From positions 1-15,906 of the forward strand of contig SFOK01000038.1 of NCBI GenBank assembly GCA_004552395.1: DNA of 15,906 nucleotides, given 5' to 3'. The stretch comes from Bacteroidales bacterium (lineage in GTDB: Bacteria; Bacteroidota; Bacteroidia; Bacteroidales; Muribaculaceae). The position numbers and the translations under genes were made by a program. This document shows, piece by piece, positions 1 through 7,807 of this stretch. Positions within the stretch are counted from its first letter, which is position 1. Every line of letters starts with the position of its first letter. The notes beneath the pieces are model-generated. The model did no database searches, was not told the origin of the DNA, and saw nothing but the letters and a program-made list of their open reading frames with translations.

Positions 1-2
1 AG

Positions 3-1830
3 TATCTGGACACAGCCGACAACAAGACCGATAACAACACCGCCGTGATGCAATATAACGACGAAGGAGACGACGCCTCGCAGACCTGGACGCTCACCGA
101 AGTGCAGGCCGGTGTCTACAAGATATGCGCCTTCAACAATAAGAACCGCGGTCTGAACGTGCTCAAAGGCTCACGCGATGACGACACTCAGGTGAACCTC
201 TACGACTACAGCGGCGAGTGGTGTCAGCAGTTCATCCTCTATGACAAAGGGAGCGGCTGGTACCAGCTCATAGACCGCAACTCCGGCAAAGCTGTGGAGA
301 TACCGAGGTCATCGACAACCCTTGGCGAGTGGATCAAGATCCACGGCAACAACGGCACCGAGACCCAGCAGTGGGCCATAGAAGCCAACAAGTGTCCCGG
401 CGCTCCGATAGCCACCGTCTATACCGACGCCGACTATAAAGGCACATCGGTGCAGCTCTCCGAGGGCGACTGGAACCTCTCCCGTCTGGAGCGCTACAAC
501 CTCGCAGGCAACGTGCTCTCATCGCTGAAAGTCTTCAAAGGATTTAAGATCACCCTCTTCAAAGGGGACAACTGCGACGGCGAATCGAAGGCTTACACAG
601 CCGACGCACATACCTTCGGCGACGCTTTCAACGACAAGACACACTCGATACGCATAGAGCCCGCCGGTGTGGAGAGCATCTCAGGCAACCTCAAGATACG
701 TAACCGCAACTCAGGCCAGTATCTCGACACAGCCGACAACAGCACAGCCAACGACGCAGCAGTGGTGCAGTATAACGACGAAGGCGACGACGCCTCGCAG
801 ACCTGGAACTTCACCCATCTTGGCAAAGGTGTCTACAAGATCGTGGCCTTCAACAACAAGAGCCGCAGCCTTAACGTGCTCAACGCTTCACGCGACAACA
901 AGACCCAGGTGAACCTGCATGACTACTCCGGACTCGCCTCTCAGCAGTTCATAGTAGTGGACGGCACCGACGGCTACTATCAGCTCATAGACCGCAATTC
1001 AGGCAAGGCTGTGGAGATACCCGAGTCGTCCAAGAATCTGGGCGAGTGGATAAAGATCTACGACAACAACGGCTCGAAGACCCAGCAGTGGGGAATAGAG
1101 GAGAACCGTATGGAGGGTGTGGCCATAGGCACTCTCTATAAGGACATAGACTACAAGGAGGCCTCGATAGGCATTTCGGAGGGTGACTGGAGCGCATCCC
1201 GCCTGGAGCGCTACAACTACGACCTGAAGGCCGTCACCTCTCTCAAAGTGACTCCCGGCTTCAAGATAATAGCCTACAAGGGTACCGATTTCAACGGCGA
1301 TTCCAAGACCTTCACATCCGATGCCGGATTCGTAGGCGCGGACTTCAACGACCAGATCGGTTCGCTGCGCATCGTGCCCAACGGCGCCACAGGCAAAGGC
1401 GGCGACTGGAAATTCCGCAACCGCAACAGCGGCCAGTTCCTCGACATAGAAAACAACGATCCCGTGAACGGTGCCAAAGTGATACAGTGGACCAATGAAG
1501 GCAATGATCCCTCGCAGGTATGGCGCCTGAGCGAAGTAGAGGAGGGCGTCTACACCATAGCGGCCTCGGCCGACAATTCGCGTGTCATCGACATCCCCGA
1601 AGCAGCCACGGGCGACGGCGTCGGAGCACAGCTCTACGCAAGCAACGGCGGCAAGCATCAGCAGTTCATCCTCCTGCAGAGCGGCGACAACTATAAGCTC
1701 GTGACACGTCACTCAGGCAAAGCGCTCGAGATACCCAGGTCGAGCACAGATACAGGCGTTCAGGCAGCCACCTGGTCCCACAACGACACCGACACACAGC
1801 AGTGGAACCTCGTGAACCCCGAGAGCACCG
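3..1830 (+). repeat. 717-nt intragenic repeat in first secreted-protein gene
   Basis: The equivalent codon (TAT or TTC of the YLD / FLD motif) falls at 3, 720 and 1437, giving two exact 717-nt steps (239 residues) and a third partial copy. Each unit is one beta-trefoil followed by one beta/gamma-crystallin module; the last ends after the trefoil. Copies 1 and 2 are close at the DNA level (agtatct-gacacagccgac at 1 and 718), which suggests fairly recent duplication or gene conversion. Confidence 0.9.
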
Positions 1831-2048
1831 TAAGCGCCGATCTTATCGGAGCCGACGGCAGCGGCATCAGAGTGAACGGCGGCCGCATCGAGGCACCCGA
1901 AGGCTCGGAGATCTACGACGCACAGGGCCGTAGAGTGGCCCGCGGCGTAGAGCTCACGCCCGGCATCTATATAGTCCGCATCGGCTCACAGGCCGTGAAA
2001 GTGCTCGTGAGACCCGAAAACTCCGACGGCTACTATTGCCTGTCGTAA
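3..2048 (+). CDS. Secreted multi-lectin protein, beta-trefoil and beta/gamma-crystallin repeats with T9SS tail (5' partial)
   Basis: The reading frame is open from the first bases. Codons 3-44 already encode the YLDTADN segment that recurs at 720, so the gene is cut by the window edge and the ATG at 45 is internal. Modules in order: ricin-type trefoil (3 to ~395), beta/gamma-crystallin (~400-666), trefoil (~670-1110), crystallin (~1111-1386), trefoil (~1395-1824), then a T9SS type A-like sorting domain (~1837-2013) with the typical YDAQGRRV, PGIYIVR and KVLVR blocks. Each trefoil shows QxW / QxF / QxW signatures (QTW, QQF, QQW). The family knowledge is that such trefoils (CBM13-like) bind carbohydrate. 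Exported cell-surface or released location is inferred from the tail. The missing N-terminus may hold a catalytic domain, as in the next gene. Eleven extra residues follow the expected end at KVLVR, and the stop overlaps the next ATG by one base. The precise substrate is unknown. Confidence 0.85.
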   Translation, partial: YLDTADNKTDNNTAVMQYNDEGDDASQTWTLTEVQAGVYKICAFNNKNRGLNVLKGSRDDDTQVNLYDYSGEWCQQFILYDKGSGWYQLIDRNSGKAVEIPRSSTTLGEWIKIHGNNGTETQQWAIEANKCPGAPIATVYTDADYKGTSVQLSEGDWNLSRLERYNLAGNVLSSLKVFKGFKITLFKGDNCDGESKAYTADAHTFGDAFNDKTHSIRIEPAGVESISGNLKIRNRNSGQYLDTADNSTANDAAVVQYNDEGDDASQTWNFTHLGKGVYKIVAFNNKSRSLNVLNASRDNKTQVNLHDYSGLASQQFIVVDGTDGYYQLIDRNSGKAVEIPESSKNLGEWIKIYDNNGSKTQQWGIEENRMEGVAIGTLYKDIDYKEASIGISEGDWSASRLERYNYDLKAVTSLKVTPGFKIIAYKGTDFNGDSKTFTSDAGFVGADFNDQIGSLRIVPNGATGKGGDWKFRNRNSGQFLDIENNDPVNGAKVIQWTNEGNDPSQVWRLSEVEEGVYTIAASADNSRVIDIPEAATGDGVGAQLYASNGGKHQQFILLQSGDNYKLVTRHSGKALEIPRSSTDTGVQAATWSHNDTDTQQWNLVNPESTVSADLIGADGSGIRVNGGRIEAPEGSEIYDAQGRRVARGVELTPGIYIVRIGSQAVKVLVRPENSDGYYCLS

Positions 2049-5000
2049 TGCTGACGGCGGCTCTCACAGCGGCTGCCGCTCCGCAGGCACTCGAACGTGT
2101 GCCGATGAAACTGGTGAACAACACAGTGTTTGCCGACAACGAGATTTACATAGCCATAATCGGCAAGGTCGGCGACAGCGACATCTATTATGACCTGAGT
2201 GCCAACAACTCAGGCAATACGGGTACGAAACCCCTTACAACATCGCTCAACACCATGCATGTGAAAGCCGATGACTGGGGGTATGCCAATATCTTTACGA
2301 CCCTTGACAGAATCCCTGACAGGACTATCTACGTGGGTCATACACACGCCTGCCGATTGTTTATCGGTTTCAAATCGCCGATGTATCTTCATGTGCATGA
2401 TACCGGTGGATATGCCGGTGCCGACATGCAGAATCCCGACGATCCCAACTATCATATACGTTGGGAACTCGCAGAGTTTACCTATGATAATAACAATGTG
2501 ATGTTCGTGAACACCACACGTGTGGACGCTTTCCAGTATCCTATGGGTGTGGAGCTGTGGGGCGGCGCAGGCGCCAACAATCCCTACATGAAGCGAGGCG
2601 AGACGGTGAGCTACAACGAAGTGATCAACCGGTGGAAGAGCGACAACGCCGGCAGCGGCTTCTATGAATGTCTGCAAACTAATGTGACCAAGGACGGCGT
2701 GGGTCCGATCATAATGCAGCCCTCCAAAGTGAAGGCAGTGAAAGACAAAGGACTCTTCGACGACTATATCAACCGTATCTGGAGCACTTTCTCAAGCAAG
2801 ACGATACGCGTGAAGATGGGTGTGCTGGGCACATGGACAGGCCGAGTGAACGGCAGCAACTTCGTGCTCACCTGTGTAGAAGGCGATCGCAGGGGACAGA
2901 CTGCGACAGTGGGCCGTCCGACGACAGTGGATGTGATAGAGGGTGCCGGTGAGTTTGCCAGGTACCACAACAGCGATGCCGACCTTCCGGTACAGGCAAT
3001 GTTCTGCGGCGCCATGAACCGCGGTATGATTAACGTGAATCTGGGCGACGGGCAGGAGCAGGACTGGGGCGACACCTCGAAGTTCTTCAAGATCGACACC
3101 TACAATCCGTACGTGAAGTTCTTCCATCAGAAAGACCTCAGCTACGCAGGCTATACCTACGCATTCGCATACGACGATACATTTGACCAGAGCGCCACAT
3201 GCGCCACAAGCTATCCGGCCAGCATCACACTTACCATCGGCGGCTTCGTGAACAAGCCCGACTCGGGCGGCGGCCAGGGCGGCGGTAATACAGGGGGCGA
3301 TCAAGGCGATACCGGTACAGATCCCGCCGCGGCTCCCGACCCCACTTACGACGCAAGCCTTGTGAAGTCGATCTATTCGGGCAAATACACAGCCTTCACC
3401 ACACACGGCATCGGCTCCTGGAAACAATCCACACAGACCACAACCGTAAACCTGGGCGGCAACGACGCCTATAAGCTCACAAGCTTCAACTACCTCGGTC
3501 TGGAGCTCAACGGCAACAATGACGTGGACTTTTCCGATATGGAGACACTTCATCTCGACGTCTATCCCAAAGAGGCGTTCACACTGAAGATAGCTCCCGT
3601 ATATCATAAGGATGGCGACCCCGCCTATGATGACAAGCAGATCAAAGAGATAGCGCTCACAGCCGGACAGTGGAACAGCATCGACATAGCCATGAGCGAG
3701 CTGCCCGCAGTGAACAAGGCCCGCATCTTCCAGATCAAGCTCGACAACGGAGGAGGCAACAAGACCCTCTATCTTGACAATATTTACTTCCGCAGGAGCC
3801 AGCAGGTCACTCTCCCGGCCGGCAAGAGCGGCATGGCCGGTACCTACAAGATCGTCAACCGCAACTCGGGCAAGTATCTCGACCTCGACGGCAACTCCAC
3901 CGAGAACAATACTCATGTGGTGCAGTATGAGAACGAAGGGGAGGACGGCGCCCAGTTCTGGGTGCTCACCGAGCTCTCTTCGGGTATCTACAAAGTGGCC
4001 GCCTACAACAATCAGGCCCGTGTGCTCGACATAGCTGACCACTCGACGGACGACAGAGCCATTGTGCAGCTCTACGATTTCTCCGACGGCGCCAACCAGA
4101 AGTTCGTGCTCTACGACAAAGGAGACGGATTCTATCAGCTCATCGACACCAACTCCGGCAAGGCAGTGGAAGTGCCGGAGTCAAAGACCGGCAACGGCGA
4201 GTGGGTGAAGATATGGTCCAACAACGGCACCAATACTCAGCAGTGGAAACTGGAGAAGTATGTTCCCGCCGGTGTGGCCATGGCTACCGTCTATCAGAAC
4301 GTCAACTACGGCGGCTATTCGGTAGCTCTCCCCGAAGGCGACTACAACACCCGGCGCATGGGCCTCTGCGGCATTAAAGACAATGACATGACGGCGCTGA
4401 AGGTGACTCCCGGCTTCAAGGTAGTGGTCTACGACGGCGACAACTTCTCGGGCAACAGCAAAGAGTATACGGCCGACACATCATGGGTCGGCGACAAATG
4501 GAACGACAAAATGTCTTCGCTGAAGATCCTCCCCGCCGGCGTCACAGACAAAGCCGGCGACTGGAAGCTGCGTAACCGCAACTCAGGTCTCTATCTTGAC
4601 CTGGCGCAGAACTCCACCGAAGACGGTACGGCTGCCGTGCAGTATGCCGACGAGGGTAAGGACGCCTCGCAGATCTGGCGCTTCACTCACCTGGGCAACG
4701 GTGTCTACAAAGTGGCCGCATCTTCTTCCGACTCCAAGACCCTCAACGTGAAAGACCGCGCCACTGCGAACGACTCGCCGGTACAGATCTGGGAACACGG
4801 CGGCAAGAACCACGAGCAGTTCATCCTCATCCATAAGGACAACGAGTATTATCAGCTCGTGGCCCGCAACTCAGGCAAGCCCGTCGAGGTGGCCGGCTCC
4901 TCTACCGAGCAGAACAAACAGGTGTCCGTCTATACCAACAACGGCACTGACACTCAGCAGTGGGGCTTCGTGGATCCCGCCACAATCTCCGACGGTGACC

Positions 5001-5554
5001 AGGGCGGCGACGGCGACCAGGGCGGCGCGCAGGGAGCCACATTCACTTTCACGGCCGACGATCAGGTGCCGGAAGGCAAGCTCTGCGGCGGCGGCACAGT
5101 GACTGTGAAATGGGCCGACTCGAAGCTGACTATTACGGCAACGTTCGACAATCCAGAGAACTATCCCGGCGGCAAACTCGACCTGGGATATTTCCAGGAC
5201 CGCACCAACGGTATAGCAGAGACGAAGATGACATGCACCGCTTCGGGTGTCTTCACAGTGACACTGACAGGCTACCAAGCCGGCCAACAGGTGCCTTTAA
5301 GTGTGAAAGCCCCTTACCCCGATGGCATGGCCGTCACTCCGGTGTTCACATACACTATCCCTGGCGAGGGTGCGGTGACATCGGCCGACGCCATAGAGAC
5401 AGACCGCATCTGCATCAGCGGCGGACGCCTCATGGCTCCGCAGGGCGCCCGCGTCTACGACCTTCAAGGCCGCCGAGTGGCAGCTGACCGTGTGGCTCCG
5501 GGTGTCTATATCGTTGTGACAGGCAGCAAAGCAGTGAAGCTGATAGTGAAATAA
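2048..5554 (+). CDS. GH64 beta-1,3-glucanase with carbohydrate-binding, trefoil and crystallin modules and T9SS tail
   Basis: Predicted secreted endo-beta-1,3-glucanase, 1168 aa from this ATG. Residues ~20-400 match GH64 (thaumatin-like fold): the LVNNT start, DPNYHIRWELAEFTYD and NTTRVDAF are recognisable. E143 and D160 sit where the family's catalytic Glu and Asp lie. Then a Gly/Asp-rich linker (~401-430), a jelly-roll carbohydrate-binding-like module ending in LYLDNIYF (~433-583), trefoil (~595-737), beta/gamma-crystallin (~741-832), trefoil (~835-980), a second GDQGG linker, an unrecognised beta-sandwich (~997-1108) and a T9SS sorting domain (~1110-1168, VYDLQGRRV, PGVYIV, KLIVK). The start is uncertain. 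ATG 2048 leaves a hydrophobic stretch (MLTAALTAAAAPQA) without a basic n-region. TTG 2036 adds four residues. The frame is open upstream to 1934 and encodes RKLRRLLPVV directly before it, but no start codon precedes this. No promoter is visible upstream, so it is probably co-transcribed with the preceding gene. Confidence 0.87.
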   Translation: MLTAALTAAAAPQALERVPMKLVNNTVFADNEIYIAIIGKVGDSDIYYDLSANNSGNTGTKPLTTSLNTMHVKADDWGYANIFTTLDRIPDRTIYVGHTHACRLFIGFKSPMYLHVHDTGGYAGADMQNPDDPNYHIRWELAEFTYDNNNVMFVNTTRVDAFQYPMGVELWGGAGANNPYMKRGETVSYNEVINRWKSDNAGSGFYECLQTNVTKDGVGPIIMQPSKVKAVKDKGLFDDYINRIWSTFSSKTIRVKMGVLGTWTGRVNGSNFVLTCVEGDRRGQTATVGRPTTVDVIEGAGEFARYHNSDADLPVQAMFCGAMNRGMINVNLGDGQEQDWGDTSKFFKIDTYNPYVKFFHQKDLSYAGYTYAFAYDDTFDQSATCATSYPASITLTIGGFVNKPDSGGGQGGGNTGGDQGDTGTDPAAAPDPTYDASLVKSIYSGKYTAFTTHGIGSWKQSTQTTTVNLGGNDAYKLTSFNYLGLELNGNNDVDFSDMETLHLDVYPKEAFTLKIAPVYHKDGDPAYDDKQIKEIALTAGQWNSIDIAMSELPAVNKARIFQIKLDNGGGNKTLYLDNIYFRRSQQVTLPAGKSGMAGTYKIVNRNSGKYLDLDGNSTENNTHVVQYENEGEDGAQFWVLTELSSGIYKVAAYNNQARVLDIADHSTDDRAIVQLYDFSDGANQKFVLYDKGDGFYQLIDTNSGKAVEVPESKTGNGEWVKIWSNNGTNTQQWKLEKYVPAGVAMATVYQNVNYGGYSVALPEGDYNTRRMGLCGIKDNDMTALKVTPGFKVVVYDGDNFSGNSKEYTADTSWVGDKWNDKMSSLKILPAGVTDKAGDWKLRNRNSGLYLDLAQNSTEDGTAAVQYADEGKDASQIWRFTHLGNGVYKVAASSSDSKTLNVKDRATANDSPVQIWEHGGKNHEQFILIHKDNEYYQLVARNSGKPVEVAGSSTEQNKQVSVYTNNGTDTQQWGFVDPATISDGDQGGDGDQGGAQGATFTFTADDQVPEGKLCGGGTVTVKWADSKLTITATFDNPENYPGGKLDLGYFQDRTNGIAETKMTCTASGVFTVTLTGYQAGQQVPLSVKAPYPDGMAVTPVFTYTIPGEGAVTSADAIETDRICISGGRLMAPQGARVYDLQGRRVAADRVAPGVYIVVTGSKAVKLIVK
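3875..4985 (+). repeat. 717-nt trefoil/crystallin repeat in GH64 gene
   Basis: The TAT codon of YLDLDGN lies at 3875 and that of YLDLAQN at 4592, again exactly 717 nt apart. One full trefoil+crystallin unit is followed by a terminal trefoil. The same period as in the preceding gene shows that the unit moved or expanded as a block. Confidence 0.88.
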
Positions 5555-5575
5555 CACTTTTTAATAAGGACAAGG

Positions 5576-5609
5576 GCCGGATTCCTGCAGCGGGAGTCCG
5601 GCTCTTTTC
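5576..5609 (+). terminator. Intrinsic terminator after GH64 gene
   Basis: A ten-pair stem (5576-5585 with 5593-5602, GCCGGA outermost, one G-T wobble) is followed directly by TCTTTTCT. It lies 22 nt after the GH64 stop and separates the secreted-protein genes from holB. Confidence 0.85.
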
Positions 5610-5635
5610 TATCTCGCGAAAAATCGCTATCTTTG
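5605..5635 (+). promoter_or_regulatory. Bacteroidota-type promoter for holB
   Basis: TATCTTTG at 5628-5635 fits the -7 element TAnnTTTG of the primary Bacteroidota sigma factor. The -33 region is only a weak TTTT about 20 nt upstream. A start near 5640 would give a short leader of about 20 nt. No Shine-Dalgarno sequence precedes the ATG, as is usual in this phylum. Confidence 0.6.
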
Positions 5636-5658
5636 CGTCTCTAAACCGAATCTGACAG

Positions 5659-6777
5659 ATGAGATTTTCAGAAGTGCCCTGCAGCCGGGATGTGAAAGAC
5701 CGCCTCGTGAGTCTCGTAGACCGCGACAGGCTGCCTCACGCTCTGCTGATAAGCGGGCCGGCCGGTGCCGGCAAGCTGGCTCTGGCCCGTGCCCTGGCGC
5801 AGTATATCCACTGCGAGAACCGCCACGACGGCGATTCGTGCGGCCGCTGCCCGGCCTGTCTGCAACACCGCAGCTTCAACAATCCCGACATGCACTTCGT
5901 CTACCCGGTGACCGCGGCCGCCGGCAAGACTTCCGACGCCAGCATCGACCAGTGGAAGGATTTCCTGGGCCGGTACAGGTACAACCCCTACGAGGGGTGG
6001 CTCGAGGCTCTCAACGCCGGCAATTCGCAGCCGCTCATCTATGTGGACGAGGCCAACGCCATCATCGAGAAGATGTCGCTCTCGGCTTACCGTTCGCGCT
6101 ATAAGGTGACTCTCATCTGGCTGCCGGAAAAACTCAAGGAGGAGGCAGCCAACAAGCTGCTCAAACTGATCGAGGAGCCATGGGGCGACACCCGGTTCAT
6201 ACTGGTTAGCAACGAGCCCGGCGCTATACTCCCCACTATCTTTTCGCGCACTCAGAGAGTGAATGTGAAGCGCCCCTCCGACGAGACTGTGGCCCGTATA
6301 CTCTGCGAGGAAACCCCTCTGGAGCCGCACGACGCCGCCTCGGTGGCCCGTCTGGCCGACGGCAATCTCAACCGCGCTCTCGCCCTTGTGGAGGCGCAGG
6401 GAGAGACGCAGGACTTCCTTGAGATCTTCCAGGAGATGATGCGCAACGCTTACGCCCGCCGTCTCCGAGAGATGAAGGACCTGAGCGAACGCATGGCCTC
6501 GCTCGGACGCGAGACTATCCGCCGCATGCTGGCTTACTTTTCGGCTCAGGTGCGCGAGAATTTCATCTACAATCTCCACCGGCCGGAACTCAACAATATG
6601 TCGGGCGACGAGGAAAGGTTCTCGAGCCGTTTCGCGCCTTTTATCAACGCCTCCAACGCCGACCGCATACTCGCGCTCTTCTCGCATGCCGACTTCGATA
6701 TCTCGCGCAACGCCAACGCCAAGGTGGTGATGTTCGATATGTCGCTTCAGCTGATAGTGCTCATAAAGCCGCGCTGA
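5659..6777 (+). CDS. holB: DNA polymerase III subunit delta prime
   Basis: A 372-aa subunit of the clamp-loader complex, which loads the beta sliding clamp on DNA in the cytoplasm. The N-terminal AAA+ module has GPAGAGK at residues 33-39. It lacks the following Ser/Thr of a working Walker A, as expected for the non-ATPase delta prime. The zinc-binding set C52, C61, C64, C67 (C-x8-C-x2-C-x2-C) is complete. YVDEAN stands at the Walker B position and SRTQRV in place of the family's SRC motif. Length and domain order are normal. The ATG follows the promoter by about 20 nt. The next gene starts 90 nt downstream on the same strand. Confusion with DnaX is unlikely, because of the length and the defective P-loop. 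Confidence 0.9.
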   Translation: MRFSEVPCSRDVKDRLVSLVDRDRLPHALLISGPAGAGKLALARALAQYIHCENRHDGDSCGRCPACLQHRSFNNPDMHFVYPVTAAAGKTSDASIDQWKDFLGRYRYNPYEGWLEALNAGNSQPLIYVDEANAIIEKMSLSAYRSRYKVTLIWLPEKLKEEAANKLLKLIEEPWGDTRFILVSNEPGAILPTIFSRTQRVNVKRPSDETVARILCEETPLEPHDAASVARLADGNLNRALALVEAQGETQDFLEIFQEMMRNAYARRLREMKDLSERMASLGRETIRRMLAYFSAQVRENFIYNLHRPELNNMSGDEERFSSRFAPFINASNADRILALFSHADFDISRNANAKVVMFDMSLQLIVLIKPR

Positions 6778-6801
6778 GGCTCTTCATAAAGCCGCGCTGA
6801 G
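6761..6801 (+). repeat. 23-nt tandem duplication across the holB stop
   Basis: TCATAAAGCCGCGCTGAG occurs at 6761-6778 (last holB codons, stop TGA and one more base) and again, identically, at 6784-6801. The offset is 23 nt, so the second copy is non-coding. This looks like a replication-slippage duplication that left holB intact. Confidence 0.9.
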
Positions 6802-6867
6802 AATCCTCGCGGATGAGGACAGTGGCTCCGCAAGAAAAATTGACTGTAAAAGTAACCGACTGAAAAT

Positions 6868-7773
6868 ATGAAACCTACACTTTTTATACTCGCCGCCGGA
6901 ATGGGCTCACGCTACGGCGGACTCAAACAGCTCGACACGCTCGGACCTTCGGGCGAGACGATTATGGATTATTCCGTCTACGATGCCCTGCAGGCCGGCT
7001 TCGGCAAGATCGTGTTCGTGATCCGCAAGGATTTCGAGGATGAATTCCGTGCCAAAGTGGCTTCGAAATATGAGGGCCATGTGCCTGTGGAGATAGTGTT
7101 CCAGAGTCCCGACGCTCTGCCGGAAGGCTTCACTGTGCCGGAAGGACGCACAAAGCCGTGGGGCACGGGCCATGCCGTGCTCATGGGCAAGGACGCTATC
7201 CGCGAGCCGTTTGCTGTGATCAATGCCGACGATTTCTACGGCCGCGAGAGCTTCCGCGCGCTCTCCGACTTCCTCAAGGATGCCCGCGACGAAGATCATT
7301 GCTACTGCATGATCGGTTTCCATATAGCCAACACGCTCAGCGAGAACGGCACTGTCTCGCGCGGTCTCTGCCATGTCGACTCCGACGGCTACCTCAAGGA
7401 TGTGCGCGAATGTCACGGCGTAGGCTACGAGAACGGCGAGCTGCTCTACGACGGCCCCGAGGGCAAGCGCGTGCCTTTCCCTTCCGACGGAGTGGTCTCC
7501 ATGAATATGTGGGGCTTCACACCGAGCTACTTCGTGCGCACTGAGAAGGATTTCGCCGACTTCCTGAGTGTCTCAGGCCGGGAGCTCAAGAGCGAATTCT
7601 ATATCCCCACAGTCGTGAACAATATGCTTGCCTCTGGCGAAGTGAAGCTCAAGGTGATCCCCTGCAAGTCGAAATGGTTCGGTGTCACTTATGCCGCTGA
7701 CCGTCAGGCTACGGTTGATCAGTTTGCCCGGCTGGTGAGGGAGGGTGTCTATCCATCGCCGCTTTTTAAGTGA
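6868..7773 (+). CDS. Sugar-phosphate nucleotidyltransferase family protein
   Basis: A 301-aa cytoplasmic enzyme of the NTP_transferase (GT-A-like) family, which joins a sugar 1-phosphate and an NTP to give an NDP-sugar and pyrophosphate. The signature LAAGMGSRYGGLKQL sits at residues 8-22 (nucleotide-binding loop). NADDFYG at residues 119-125 supplies the metal-binding acidic residues. WGTGHAVL fits the base-recognition loop. No left-handed beta-helix acyltransferase tail is present, so this is not a GlmU type. The start ATG is followed at once by the hydrophobic first strand. I see no good promoter or SD in the 90 nt upstream, so read-through from holB is plausible. galE starts 34 nt downstream, which points to nucleotide-sugar supply, perhaps UDP-hexose. 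The exact substrate cannot be told from the sequence. Confidence 0.82.
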   Translation: MKPTLFILAAGMGSRYGGLKQLDTLGPSGETIMDYSVYDALQAGFGKIVFVIRKDFEDEFRAKVASKYEGHVPVEIVFQSPDALPEGFTVPEGRTKPWGTGHAVLMGKDAIREPFAVINADDFYGRESFRALSDFLKDARDEDHCYCMIGFHIANTLSENGTVSRGLCHVDSDGYLKDVRECHGVGYENGELLYDGPEGKRVPFPSDGVVSMNMWGFTPSYFVRTEKDFADFLSVSGRELKSEFYIPTVVNNMLASGEVKLKVIPCKSKWFGVTYAADRQATVDQFARLVREGVYPSPLFK

Positions 7774-7807
7774 CCCCGCGGCGTCAACTGTTAAATCTAA
7801 GTTTATT

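Noticed and set aside
2792..4042. Long minus-strand open frame (416 codons) opposite the GH64 gene
   Set aside because: It lies wholly antisense to a clear domain-bearing gene. Its translation is Val/Ala/His/Gly-rich without domains, as expected from the mirrored codon bias.
5668..6687. Minus-strand open frame (339 codons) opposite holB
   Set aside because: It mirrors holB along its whole length and has no recognisable domain.
6778..6867. Promoter before the nucleotidyltransferase gene
   Set aside because: TTGAC near 6840 looks like a -35 box, but no TAnnTTTG element follows at proper spacing and E. coli-type boxes are not expected here.
7745..7807. GTG-initiated 21-residue extension of GalE
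   Set aside because: It overlaps the preceding gene, and the ATG at 7808 gives the normal GalE N-terminus just before the Rossmann motif.
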